This document shows, piece by piece, positions 25,009 to 33,313 of a stretch of DNA of 64,000 nt. Each line of letters opens with the position of its first letter. Within the stretch, counting starts at the first letter, position 1. The stretch is from Mycobacterium sp. 236(2023). Lineage in GTDB: Bacteria; Actinomycetota; Actinomycetes; Mycobacteriales; Mycobacteriaceae. The stretch is from NCBI RefSeq assembly GCF_029623955.1, contig NZ_JARSBP010000002.1, positions 248,001 through 312,000 on the forward strand, read 5' to 3'. Both the position numbers and the translations under genes were made by a program. The notes below the pieces were generated by a model. The model did no database searches and was not told the origin of the DNA. It saw only the letters and a list, made by a program, of their open reading frames with translations.

Positions 25009-25082
25009 GTCTGCCCTCCGCCGATGGTTACACGCACGCAGCCTCAATTAACCGAACTGCAACAGACTCCGCGTTTGATGAA

Positions 25083-25099
25083 TGTTGACGTGGTCAACA
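25083..25099. promoter_or_regulatory. Perfect palindrome, candidate operator of XRE-cupin regulator
   Basis: TGTTGAC-GTG-GTCAACA is a perfect inverted repeat with a 3-base spacer. It is placed 75 bases before the regulator start and 97 bases before the first gene of the rightward catabolic operon. Position and symmetry suit a dimeric regulator. Confidence 0.5.
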
Positions 25100-25195
25100 G
25101 ACTACTCGAAGCAACACTCTGCCGATCCCAGCCACGGCGGACCAAAGCCAGGCGCAACGATGCGCAATCACACGCAATCGCTACGGAGTACACGC

Positions 25196-26443
25196 ATGCA
25201 GGCACCACCTGCGCGAGGTATCACGGGCTCACTGTCCGACGGGTCCGTCGTGGACATCGACCTGTCCGCCGACGCCGACGGCATCACGCGGGTGGACGGC
25301 ATCCGACCGCACGAACAGCGGCAGATCGGCGCCGACTGGCTCGATCTGCGCGACTTCGTGCTGACCGCCGCGGCCGCCGAGCCGCACGCCCATCTCGACA
25401 AGGCGCTGTCGTACTCGGAGCTCAAGCCGCCCATCGGCGATCTGCACGACGCGATCACCGCCTGGCGCGCCGGCAGTGTCCAGCTCGACGAGCACTCCTT
25501 CCTGCGGCGTGCCCTCGCGACGACGGAGTCCATGCTGCGCAACGGGATCACCGCCATCGCCACACACGTCGACGTGCTGGGTGACGACGATCCGCTGCGG
25601 GCCGTCCGCGCACTCGCCGAGGTCCGTCACGGCCTGCGCGGACTCGTCGACCTCCAGCTCGTCGTGCTTGCGACCCCCGCCACACCCGGTGCGCTGATCG
25701 AAGCGGCACTCGACGCCGGAGCGGATCTCGTAGGGGGAGCGCCACACATCGCCGACGACCCGGTTGCCGAGGTGACGAAGCTTCTCGACATCGCCGAAAA
25801 GCACGGTGTCGGAGCCGATCTGCATATCGACGAGTTCCTCGACGGCGACCACCTGACGATCGAGGCCTACGCCGACCGCGTCGCCGACTGGCCCGCCGGG
25901 CGCATCCGCCGCGCCGGACACTGCAGCCGGTTGTCCACACTGCCACCCGAGGACCTCCACCGCGTCGCCGGCGCACTCGCCCGCGCGTCCGTCTCGGTCA
26001 TCGCGTTACCCATCACCAACCTGTACCTGCAGGGGCGTCACGGCCCGTCCGCGGGGCGACGGGGCATCACGACCATCGACGTGCTGCGCGACGCCGGCGT
26101 TCTGGTGGCAGCCGGCGCCGACAACGTCCGCGACCCGTTCAACCCCGTCGGCCGCACCGATCCGCTGGAGACCGCGTCGCTGCTCGTCACTGCCGCCCAC
26201 CAAACACCCTCAGCGGCAATGCAGCTCGTCACCGATGCAGCGCGGACCGCGATCGGCCTCGAACCCGCAGGTCCCCAGGTCGGTGCCCGCGCCGACTTCC
26301 TCGCCGTCCGCGGCGACGACCTCGTCGAGACGATCGCCACCGCCCCGTCAGACCGCGTCGTGATCGTCAACGGAACACCTGTCGCCCGCACCGAGACCAC
26401 CAGCTGGACCGCCGTCCCGACCCTCTGCTCCGTGGAGAACTGA
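25196..26443 (+). CDS. Cytosine-deaminase-like amidohydrolase
   Basis: Metal-dependent amidohydrolase of the CodA class, predicted to deaminate or hydrolyse a heterocyclic amine. All expected ligands are present: EPHAHLDKAL (HxH), GADLHIDEF (His and Glu), RRAGHCSRLS (His), and AAGADNVRDPFNP (Asp). The 415-residue length is normal. ATG 25196 follows GGAG by seven bases; in-frame starts further upstream lack such a site. It is the first gene of an eight-gene operon continuing with an ABC importer. Its stop overlaps the next ATG by one base (TGATG). The true substrate may be a pyrimidine, pterin or related ring; the sequence does not decide. Confidence 0.8.
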   Translation: MQAPPARGITGSLSDGSVVDIDLSADADGITRVDGIRPHEQRQIGADWLDLRDFVLTAAAAEPHAHLDKALSYSELKPPIGDLHDAITAWRAGSVQLDEHSFLRRALATTESMLRNGITAIATHVDVLGDDDPLRAVRALAEVRHGLRGLVDLQLVVLATPATPGALIEAALDAGADLVGGAPHIADDPVAEVTKLLDIAEKHGVGADLHIDEFLDGDHLTIEAYADRVADWPAGRIRRAGHCSRLSTLPPEDLHRVAGALARASVSVIALPITNLYLQGRHGPSAGRRGITTIDVLRDAGVLVAAGADNVRDPFNPVGRTDPLETASLLVTAAHQTPSAAMQLVTDAARTAIGLEPAGPQVGARADFLAVRGDDLVETIATAPSDRVVIVNGTPVARTETTSWTAVPTLCSVEN

Positions 26444-27213
26444 TGACCTCACCAGAAACCACATCCACCGCCACGCTCGGGCGCCAGCTCGTCGGGTTCG
26501 AGCACACCGAGCTGACCTACCCCGACGGCACCCACGCCCTTAACGACGTGAACCTCACTGTCCGCGAAGGCGAATTCGTCAGCGTCGTCGGCCCTTCCGG
26601 ATGCGGAAAGTCCACATTGCTGCGGCTGGCGTCCGGGCTGGAGTCCATCACCGGCGGCTACATGCAGTGCGGTGCGGACCGGATCGGGTATGTGTTCCAG
26701 GACGCCACGCTTCTGCCGTGGCGCTCCGTCAAGGACAACGTGGAACTGCTCGGTGAACTCGACGGCGTCCCGCCCGCCGACCGCAAGCAGCGCGCCGCGG
26801 CTGCGCTGTCCACCGTCGGCCTCGACGGATTCGAAGACCACCTGCCGCACATGCTCTCCGGCGGCATGCGGATGCGGGTGTCGCTCGCGCGGTCACTGAC
26901 GCTGGATCCCGACCTGTTCCTGTTCGACGAGCCGTTCGCCGCACTCGACGAGATCACCCGCGAACGCCTCGGCGTCGAGCTCAACGAACTGTTCGCCGTC
27001 AAAGCCTTTGCCGGACTGTTCATCACCCACTCCGTCTCCGAAGCCGCGTTCCTGTCCTCTCGGGTCCTGGTGATGTCGGGGCGGCCCGGCACGATCGTCG
27101 ACGAAATCGACGTGCCGTTCCCGTATCCGCGCAAGCCCGACCTGCGCTTCGAGCCGGAGTTCGGCGAGATCGCCGCCCGGATCTCGCGGGCACTGAAGGA
27201 GGCACACTCATGA
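26443..27213 (+). CDS. ABC importer ATPase (TauB/SsuB/ThiZ type)
   Basis: ATP-hydrolysing subunit of an importer for a small organic compound. Walker A is GPSGCGKST (50-58), the Q-loop VFQDATLLPW, signature LSGGMRMRVSLARSL, Walker B LFLFDEPFAALDE, and the H-loop LFITHSVSEA. The length (256 residues) and the LSGGM signature are typical of the nitrate/sulfonate/taurine/hydroxymethylpyrimidine group. It overlaps the deaminase-like gene by one base and the permease by four (ATGA), so stoichiometric translation is likely. It works with the permease and lipoprotein downstream. Confidence 0.9.
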   Translation: MTSPETTSTATLGRQLVGFEHTELTYPDGTHALNDVNLTVREGEFVSVVGPSGCGKSTLLRLASGLESITGGYMQCGADRIGYVFQDATLLPWRSVKDNVELLGELDGVPPADRKQRAAAALSTVGLDGFEDHLPHMLSGGMRMRVSLARSLTLDPDLFLFDEPFAALDEITRERLGVELNELFAVKAFAGLFITHSVSEAAFLSSRVLVMSGRPGTIVDEIDVPFPYPRKPDLRFEPEFGEIAARISRALKEAHS

Positions 27214-28055
27214 CCACGACCGAGACGGAAGTCCGGGCGGAACCCGATGTCACGGGGACATCGCGGCCCAAGCCCCGCAAGGGTTCTCGCAAGATCATCG
27301 CCGTAATTGCACCGCTGACGGTGCTCGGGCTCGTCCTGGGGCTCTGGTACGTCGTGAGTTACGCATTCCTCGACCCCGGCCGCCGTTTCCTGATGCCGCC
27401 CCCGCACCAGATCATCACCGACGGCATCTTCGGCGACGCCGCACCCGACATGTGGGAAGGGCTGGGCAAGACCGCGACCGTGGCGCTCACCGGCCTGGCG
27501 CTGGCCGCCGTCATCGGCATCATCTGGGCGGTCCTGATGTCCCAGTCCGACACGATGGAGAACGCGCTGTTCCCGTACGCGGTGGTGCTGCAGTGCATCC
27601 CGATCCTGGCGCTCGTTCCGCTGGTCGGCTTCTGGTTCGGGTTCGGCTTCACCGCACGGGTTTTCGTCTGCGTGCTGATCTCGCTGTTCCCGATCGTGTC
27701 GAACACGTTGTTCGGCCTGCGATCCGTCGACCGGCAGATGCGGGATCTCTTCGCGCTGCACCGCCCCAGCCGCCTCACTGTCCTGCGCAAGCTTGAGTTC
27801 CCCGCCGCGATGCCCGCCATCTTCGCGGGCCTGCGTATCTCGGCCGGGCTGTCGGTGGTCGGCGCAATCGTCGGCGACTTCTTCTTCAAGCAAGGCGATC
27901 CCGGCATCGGCATCCTGATCGACAACTACCGATCGCGGCTGCAGGCACCGGAACTGTTCGCCTCGATCATCCTCGCGTCGCTGCTCGGCGTCGCCGTCTT
28001 CTGGTTCTTCGGCTGGCTCGGCAAGCGCGTCGTCGGCCGCTGGTACCACCCCTAG
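27210..28055 (+). CDS. ABC importer permease (TauC/SsuC/ThiX type)
   Basis: Inner-membrane permease of 281 residues with about six hydrophobic segments following a basic cytoplasmic head rich in Thr/Lys. The characteristic EAA-like loop is seen as LRKLEFPAAMPAIFAGLRIS, where the ATPase docks. Other typical parts are LALAAVIGIIWAVLMS, ILALVPLVGFWFGFG, and the last segment ILASLLGVAVFWFFGW. ATG 27210 overlaps the ATPase stop by four bases. The substrate is set mainly by the lipoprotein encoded next. The family covers sulfonates, taurine and pyrimidine precursors. Confidence 0.9.
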   Translation: MTTTETEVRAEPDVTGTSRPKPRKGSRKIIAVIAPLTVLGLVLGLWYVVSYAFLDPGRRFLMPPPHQIITDGIFGDAAPDMWEGLGKTATVALTGLALAAVIGIIWAVLMSQSDTMENALFPYAVVLQCIPILALVPLVGFWFGFGFTARVFVCVLISLFPIVSNTLFGLRSVDRQMRDLFALHRPSRLTVLRKLEFPAAMPAIFAGLRISAGLSVVGAIVGDFFFKQGDPGIGILIDNYRSRLQAPELFASIILASLLGVAVFWFFGWLGKRVVGRWYHP

Positions 28056-28069
28056 ATCAAGGAGTAAAC

Positions 28070-29224
28070 ATGCATCGCCTCGTCACGAGCGCCGCGCTCG
28101 CCGCCGCCGCCATCACGTTCGTCGCCGCCTGCGGGTCCGACGAAAGTACCGAAGCCTCCGGCTATTCCGGTGGGATCGGACCCGTCAACCTCAAAGAGGT
28201 CTGCCCGGCGAAGGTCGTCGTACAGACCGACTGGAACCCCGAGGCCGAACACGGACACCTCTACCAGCTGCTCGGCCCCGACGCCCAGATCAACGCCGAG
28301 AACAAGCGCGTCGTCGGCCCGCTGTTCGACCGCGGCCAGTACACCGGCGTCGACATCGAGATCCGTGCAGGCGGACCGGCGATCGGCTTCCAGTCGGTCA
28401 CCTCGCAGATGTACGCCGATCCTGAAATCCTGCTCGGCTACGTCGACACCGACCAGGGCATCCAGAACTCCGAGTCGAATCCGACGACGGCCGTCATGGC
28501 CCCGCTCGACATCAGTCCGCAGATGATCATGTGGGACCCTGCCACTTATCCGCAGGCACAGGCCATCGCCGACCTGAAACCGCCCAACGCGCGTGTCCTC
28601 TATTTCGACGGCGCCACCTACATGAGCTACCTGACCGGAGCCGGCATCCTGTCCCCGGACCAGACCGACGGCAGCTACGACGGGTCGCCGGCCAACTTCG
28701 TCGCCGACGCCGGAAAGGCGGCCCAGCAGGGCTATGCAAGCTCCGAACCGCAGGTGTACCAGGAAGAGGTCGAGGGCTGGAAGAAGCCCATCAAGTACCA
28801 ACTCGTGCACGACGTCGGCTATCCGATCTACAAGTCGGCGATGGCCGTGCGATCCGCCGATCTCGAGTCGAACGCCGCGTGCCTGGAGAAGCTCGTCCCG
28901 GTGCTGCAGCGCGGCGCCGTCGACTACATGGCCTCGCCGCAGGCCGCCAACGACGTCATCCTCGACGCCGTCGAGCAATACAACACCGGTTGGGTGTACT
29001 CGCAGCGCAACGCCGACTACGCCAAGCAGGCCATGTTGGACCTGAAGCTGGTCGGCAACGGTCCCGACGGCACCATCGGCGATTTCGACACCGCCCGCAT
29101 CCAGGGCGTCATCGACATCACCGCGCCGATCTTCGTCGAGCAGGGCACCGCGCCCGCCGACGGTCTGGCGCCGGAGGCGGTGGCCACCAATCGATTCATC
29201 GATCCGTCGGTGAGCCTGCCGTGA
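28070..29224 (+). CDS. ABC substrate-binding lipoprotein (NMT1/ThiY-like)
   Basis: Extracellular binding lipoprotein of 384 residues. The signal peptide ends in a lipobox FVAAC (Cys21). The mature part opens KVVVQTDWNPEAEHGHLYQLL, the NMT1/THI5-like pattern seen in hydroxymethylpyrimidine and riboflavin-type binding proteins, and later has AVMAPLDISPQMIMWDP and GYPIYKSAMAV. ATG 28070 is 14 bases after the permease stop, with AAGGAG upstream. Its stop overlaps the FAD-oxidase start (GTGA). The NMT1 resemblance is the best clue that the imported compound is a pyrimidine-like or other N-heterocycle, but sulfonate binders share the fold. Confidence 0.85.
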   Translation: MHRLVTSAALAAAAITFVAACGSDESTEASGYSGGIGPVNLKEVCPAKVVVQTDWNPEAEHGHLYQLLGPDAQINAENKRVVGPLFDRGQYTGVDIEIRAGGPAIGFQSVTSQMYADPEILLGYVDTDQGIQNSESNPTTAVMAPLDISPQMIMWDPATYPQAQAIADLKPPNARVLYFDGATYMSYLTGAGILSPDQTDGSYDGSPANFVADAGKAAQQGYASSEPQVYQEEVEGWKKPIKYQLVHDVGYPIYKSAMAVRSADLESNAACLEKLVPVLQRGAVDYMASPQAANDVILDAVEQYNTGWVYSQRNADYAKQAMLDLKLVGNGPDGTIGDFDTARIQGVIDITAPIFVEQGTAPADGLAPEAVATNRFIDPSVSLP

Positions 29225-30552
29225 CAGCCCCCGTCATCGCGGTCGACACCGACGACGGACGGCCCGAGTTCGGCACCGGCGACGTCGATGCGCTCGCCGA
29301 CGATCTGATCGCGATCCTCGGTCCCCGCGGCGTCAGCCTCCTGCCGCGGGCGCTGCAGCGGGCCGGGCGCGACGGGTCGGGGATGAGCCCGATCCTGTCC
29401 GCACAGGACCTCGGGACACCGGACCTGGTGTGCTACCCGCGGACCGCGGATGTGGTCCCCGCCATCGTGCGCGCCGCGGTCGCGCGCGGGGTGCCCATCA
29501 CGACGCGGGGCAAGGGCACCGGAAACTACGGCCAGGTGATCCCGCGGTTCGGCGGACTCGTGCTCGACATGACGTCGCTGACCGAAATCCATTCCGTCAC
29601 CGACCGTTCCATCACCGCGCAGGCCGGGGCCCGGATGATCAACCTGGAACAGACCGCGTGGAACCGCGGCAGCCAGCTGTGGATGTACCCGTCGACGGTG
29701 CAGTCCACGCTCGGCGGGTTCCTCAGCGGCGGCTCGGCGGGAACCGGCACCATCGTTCACGGCCGCAACCACGAAGGCTTCGTCGACGCGCTCGACATCG
29801 TCTACGGCACCGACGACGCCGAAGTCGTCCACCTCGAAGGGGACGAGGCGCAACCGTTCGTCCACACCTACGGCGTCGCCGGGATCATCGTCAGCGCGGC
29901 GGTCCGGGTGGAACCACTGCAGGAATGGCGCTGCCTCTACGCGAGTTTCGGCTCACATCGGGAAGCGTTCGACGCGGCGATGCTCGTCGCGGAACTGGAC
30001 CCCAAGCCGCGCCTGCTGTCCGCCGACGGACCGACGATCGTCGACGCGCTGCCCGACGATCCGGCGCTCGTCACCGGCCGCGCCAGCGTGCGGGGCATTC
30101 TCGACGCGCGCGTCGTCGATGCGGCCTGCGATGTGGTGGTCAGCGGTGGCGGACGGGTCGAAGCGGTGCGTGAGGGGATCGCCGAAACCGTCAAACTGTC
30201 GACACTGTCGTATAACCATCCGACGTGGTGGCTACAGAAAGCGCAGCCGGACACATGGTTTCACATGGAGGTCCGGGGCAACGCGCTGGTGACGCGGCTC
30301 GAGGAGGTCGAGAAGGTCTATGAGGGCGGCATGCTGCACCTCGAGGTCGGCCACGAGATGATGTTCGGGATGCTCAACGGCATCTACCGCAGCCCGCAGC
30401 AGGTCATCGACGGCGTCGCCGCTCTGGAGGAACTCGGCGTGGGCGTGCACTCCCCGCACCAGTGGTACGTCGACCTCGACGCCGACCGCGTGCGCGCACT
30501 GGCTGCCACCACGGACCCGAAAGGACTGCTGAACCCGGGGAGGTGGATGTGA
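29221..30552 (+). CDS. FAD-binding (PCMH-type) oxidoreductase
   Basis: Flavoprotein of the vanillyl-alcohol-oxidase/PCMH superfamily, 443 residues. The FAD-binding half contains YPRTADVVPAIVRAAV, the loop PITTRGKGTGNYGQ, and the second FAD segment STLGGFLSGGSAGTG followed by HGRNHEGFV. The C-terminal cap ends with DPKGLLNPGRWM, a usual ending for this family. No His or Cys in a typical covalent-FAD position is obvious. GTG 29221 overlaps the binding-protein stop by four bases (GTGA). The upstream in-frame extension only shadows the lipoprotein gene. It probably oxidises a C-N or C-OH bond of the imported compound; the substrate is not known. Confidence 0.85.
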   Translation: MTAPVIAVDTDDGRPEFGTGDVDALADDLIAILGPRGVSLLPRALQRAGRDGSGMSPILSAQDLGTPDLVCYPRTADVVPAIVRAAVARGVPITTRGKGTGNYGQVIPRFGGLVLDMTSLTEIHSVTDRSITAQAGARMINLEQTAWNRGSQLWMYPSTVQSTLGGFLSGGSAGTGTIVHGRNHEGFVDALDIVYGTDDAEVVHLEGDEAQPFVHTYGVAGIIVSAAVRVEPLQEWRCLYASFGSHREAFDAAMLVAELDPKPRLLSADGPTIVDALPDDPALVTGRASVRGILDARVVDAACDVVVSGGGRVEAVREGIAETVKLSTLSYNHPTWWLQKAQPDTWFHMEVRGNALVTRLEEVEKVYEGGMLHLEVGHEMMFGMLNGIYRSPQQVIDGVAALEELGVGVHSPHQWYVDLDADRVRALAATTDPKGLLNPGRWM

Positions 30553-31328
30553 CCTCCGCTGTCCAGAACAGGCGCTACGCCGAGCTCACCACCGAACAGG
30601 TCGCCACCCTGCTGTCGCGGGACTCGGTGCTGGTGCTGCCGACCGGCGCGATCGAACCACACGGGCCGCATCTACCCCTGGCCACCGATCTCATTGTGGC
30701 CGAAGCGGTATCGAAGGCTGTCGTGGAGCGAGGCGCTGCGGCGGGACACGACGTCTGGCTGCTGCCCGCCCTCGGCTATACGAAGTCCGACGAGCATGCG
30801 CAGTTGCCGGGGACGATCTGGCTGCGCGCCGCCACGCTGTTCGAGACCCTGGTCGACATCGGCGCCGCGATCGCGCAGACGCCGGTCCGTCGCCTGCTGT
30901 TCCTCAACGCCCACGGCGGCAACACCGCGCTGATCGAGGTGGCCGCGCGAGAACTGCGCCGTCGGTTCGACCTCCAGACATTCTTCGCCTCAGGTCCCGC
31001 CCAACCCGGGCCCACCGAGCGTGGGCTCGGCATCCACGCGGGCTGGGCGGAGACGTCGATGATGCTGCACCTACGCCCCGACCTCGTGCACATGGAACTC
31101 GCCGAGCCGTCAGTGGCCGACGCCGTCGCCGACGCCGAGCACGTCGGATTCACCAAGACCGTCAAGTTCGGTTGGCTCTCCACTGATTTCGCCGAGTCAG
31201 GAGTGATCGGCGACCCCACCGGGGCGTCTGCCGACATCGGCGAGAAGCTGTTCGACGAGCGGGTGGCGGCGCTGGTCGCATCTCTGGGGGAGATCGCGTC
31301 CTTCGATCCGGGCCGGGTCCGGCCGTGA
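30549..31328 (+). CDS. Creatininase-family amidohydrolase
   Basis: Metal-dependent hydrolase of the creatininase superfamily (creatininase, MftE, formamidopyrimidine deformylase), 259 residues. Metal-binding and family motifs: LPTGAIEPHGPHLPLATD, KSDEHAQLPGTI, LLFLNAHGGNTALIEV, and GIHAGWAETSMML. The family opens cyclic amides or removes formyl groups from ring-opened heterocycles, which fits the cluster. GTG 30549 overlaps the FAD-oxidase stop by four bases (GTGA), giving a normal length; the frame open to 30462 only shadows that gene. The next gene is also coupled by GTGA. Confidence 0.85.
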   Translation: MTSAVQNRRYAELTTEQVATLLSRDSVLVLPTGAIEPHGPHLPLATDLIVAEAVSKAVVERGAAAGHDVWLLPALGYTKSDEHAQLPGTIWLRAATLFETLVDIGAAIAQTPVRRLLFLNAHGGNTALIEVAARELRRRFDLQTFFASGPAQPGPTERGLGIHAGWAETSMMLHLRPDLVHMELAEPSVADAVADAEHVGFTKTVKFGWLSTDFAESGVIGDPTGASADIGEKLFDERVAALVASLGEIASFDPGRVRP

Positions 31329-31936
31329 TCACCAGCAGTGTCGAATTCGGAAGCGATTGCGCTGTCGAGGAATACCTGTCTATCGACCCGCTTCACCTTC
31401 TGCGGCGCTGGCTCCCGTCTCCCGACAGCCCGCCCGCACTGATGGCACTCGCCACGATCGGTAACGACGGCTACCCGCGGGTGCGGCACGTGCTGCTCAG
31501 CGAGGCCGACGACAGTGCCGTGTATTTCCACACCGACAGCAGGTCCGCCAAAGTCGCCGAACTGGCCGCGCGACCGCGCGCCGCGGTCACCCTCGCATGG
31601 CCGGCGCTGGGCCGTCAGATCGCCGCGCACGGCGATGTCCACGGCGTGCCCGACGACGCACTGCGGCAGACCTACGCGCAACGGACCCGCTATCTGCAAC
31701 TGCTGGCATGGCTCAACGATGCGCAGGCGGCAGCGCTGTCCGCCGATGAACGCCGTCGCCGGTGGGCTGAATTCGACTCTGCTCATCCAGTTTTGGAGCC
31801 GCCGATGACGTGGACCGGGTTCGCCGTCAAACTGCGTGAGATCACGTTCTGGCGCGGCGACCCCGACGGCCCGTCGCAGCGCACCCGCTTCCGTCGCGCC
31901 GGCGAGTCGTGGACCGCGGAAGTACTTCCTGGATGA
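31325..31936 (+). CDS. PNPOx-like FMN-binding oxidase
   Basis: Split-barrel flavoprotein resembling pyridoxamine 5-phosphate oxidase, 203 residues. Recognisable parts are PALMALATIGNDGYPRVRHV, AVYFHTDSRSAKVAELA, a central strand with GRQIAAHGDVHGV, and the C-terminal strand EITFWRGDPDGPSQRTRF. That last part corresponds to the family's P-x-x-x-E-F-W-x-G substrate segment, here altered, so true PNP oxidase activity is doubtful. GTG 31325 overlaps the creatininase-family stop (GTGA). It may oxidise or reduce a ring intermediate using FMN. Its own stop overlaps the next ATG (ATGA). Confidence 0.8.
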   Translation: MITSSVEFGSDCAVEEYLSIDPLHLLRRWLPSPDSPPALMALATIGNDGYPRVRHVLLSEADDSAVYFHTDSRSAKVAELAARPRAAVTLAWPALGRQIAAHGDVHGVPDDALRQTYAQRTRYLQLLAWLNDAQAAALSADERRRRWAEFDSAHPVLEPPMTWTGFAVKLREITFWRGDPDGPSQRTRFRRAGESWTAEVLPG

Positions 31937-33294
31937 GCACCTTTCACAATGCCGTGATCCTTCCCGTCGCCGGGGAGAAGCCGTGGTTTCTCGGCTGGCT
32001 GTCGGTCGACGAGCGCGGGCGCATCTCCGGGATCGGGCAAGGTTCGCCACCCGCCGATGCCCCGCAGCCGCACCACGACCTGCGCGGCTGCTTCCTCGCC
32101 CCGGGCTTCGTCTCGGCGCACAGCCACATCTATACCGGAGGAATGCGCGGGGTCGCGGCCAGCAGCCCCCTCTACGAATGGGTTTCGCTCAACGGCGAGA
32201 TGTTGCTCGGCTCCGACGCCGAGGATCTGTACTGGATGACGCTCGCCGGCGGGCTCGACCATCTCGCCGCCGGAATCACCTCGGTGTACAACTTCACCCA
32301 GTCCCGCGTCATCTCGATCTTCGACTACGACAAGTCGGTCCTCAAAGCCGCCCGCATCCACCCGTCGGAGTTCGTCACCCGCCAGGTCGACGGCCTGGCC
32401 GACGCCGGCATCCGATTCGTCACCAGCGTGCGGCTCGACGACGAGCAGGTCGGTGAAGACGACGCTTTCGCTGCGTTCGACACCGCGATGCGCCACCTCG
32501 ACACCGTCGCGCCCGACCTCAACCTCGGCGGGTCGGTCTACGGAGCCGTGCAGTGGTCGTCGTCCCCGGCCACCGCCGAGCGCGAGCGGATGCTGATGGA
32601 CCGCTACGGGATCACCAACCAGGCGCACTTCGTCGAGACCGCCGAACAGATCGAGATCCAGCAGTCGAAGTTCGGATGGTATGACGCCGCAGGAGTACTG
32701 GGTCCGGAATTCGCGTTCGGCCACTTCGTGCACCCGACCGAGGAGATGGTGTCGCGGGTGCGTGAGACCGGCACATCGGTGGTGTGGCAGCCGATGTCCA
32801 ACGGGCGGCTGGGGTCTGGCTTCTGCGATGTACCGCGGCTGCTGCGTGACGCCGTCACCGTCGGCATGGGCGTCGACGATCAGTCCTGCACCGACATCTC
32901 CGACCCGTTCGAGAACATGCGGATGGGGTTGTTCTCCCAGCGGGCGCTACACAGCGATGCCGCCATCCTGACGCCGGCTGACGTCCTCACGGCGCACACC
33001 CTCGGCTCCGCGGCAGCGATCGGGGTGGCCGATCGCGTCGGCTCGCTCGAGGTCGGCAAGTTCGCCGACTTCCTCGTCGTCGACCCATCGTCACCCCACA
33101 CCGGACCGATCTGGGATCCGGTGGCCACCTACGTGCTGGCCTGCGGACTGCGGAATCTCACCCAGGTCGTGGTGGGCGGGGAACTGGTGTGGACCGCCGG
33201 CGAACCGAACCCGTTGAGCGTCAAAGCCAATCATGAGCTCACCGAGCGGATGGTCGCCTCAGCCGCGCACTCCGGGATCCGTCCGGCCGTCTAA
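31933..33294 (+). CDS. Amidohydrolase (ATZ/TRZ-like), intact metal site
   Basis: Metal-dependent hydrolase of 453 residues, the last gene of the rightward operon. It keeps the complete ligand set: FVSAHSHIYTGG (HxH), QAHFVETAEQ (His and Glu), FGHFVHPTEEM (His), and GMGVDDQSCTD (Asp). The C-terminal motif GKFADFLVVDPSS is standard for the superfamily. ATG 31933 overlaps the PNPOx stop by four bases (ATGA). The operon therefore has a CodA-like and an ATZ/TRZ-like enzyme, while the divergent arm has a third with altered ligands. Deamination or ring opening of an N-heterocycle is the likely reaction. It ends 19 bases before the convergent diflavin reductase gene. Confidence 0.8.
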   Translation: MSTFHNAVILPVAGEKPWFLGWLSVDERGRISGIGQGSPPADAPQPHHDLRGCFLAPGFVSAHSHIYTGGMRGVAASSPLYEWVSLNGEMLLGSDAEDLYWMTLAGGLDHLAAGITSVYNFTQSRVISIFDYDKSVLKAARIHPSEFVTRQVDGLADAGIRFVTSVRLDDEQVGEDDAFAAFDTAMRHLDTVAPDLNLGGSVYGAVQWSSSPATAERERMLMDRYGITNQAHFVETAEQIEIQQSKFGWYDAAGVLGPEFAFGHFVHPTEEMVSRVRETGTSVVWQPMSNGRLGSGFCDVPRLLRDAVTVGMGVDDQSCTDISDPFENMRMGLFSQRALHSDAAILTPADVLTAHTLGSAAAIGVADRVGSLEVGKFADFLVVDPSSPHTGPIWDPVATYVLACGLRNLTQVVVGGELVWTAGEPNPLSVKANHELTERMVASAAHSGIRPAV

Positions 33295-33313
33295 GCCGCG
33301 CTTGTCGCAGCGC

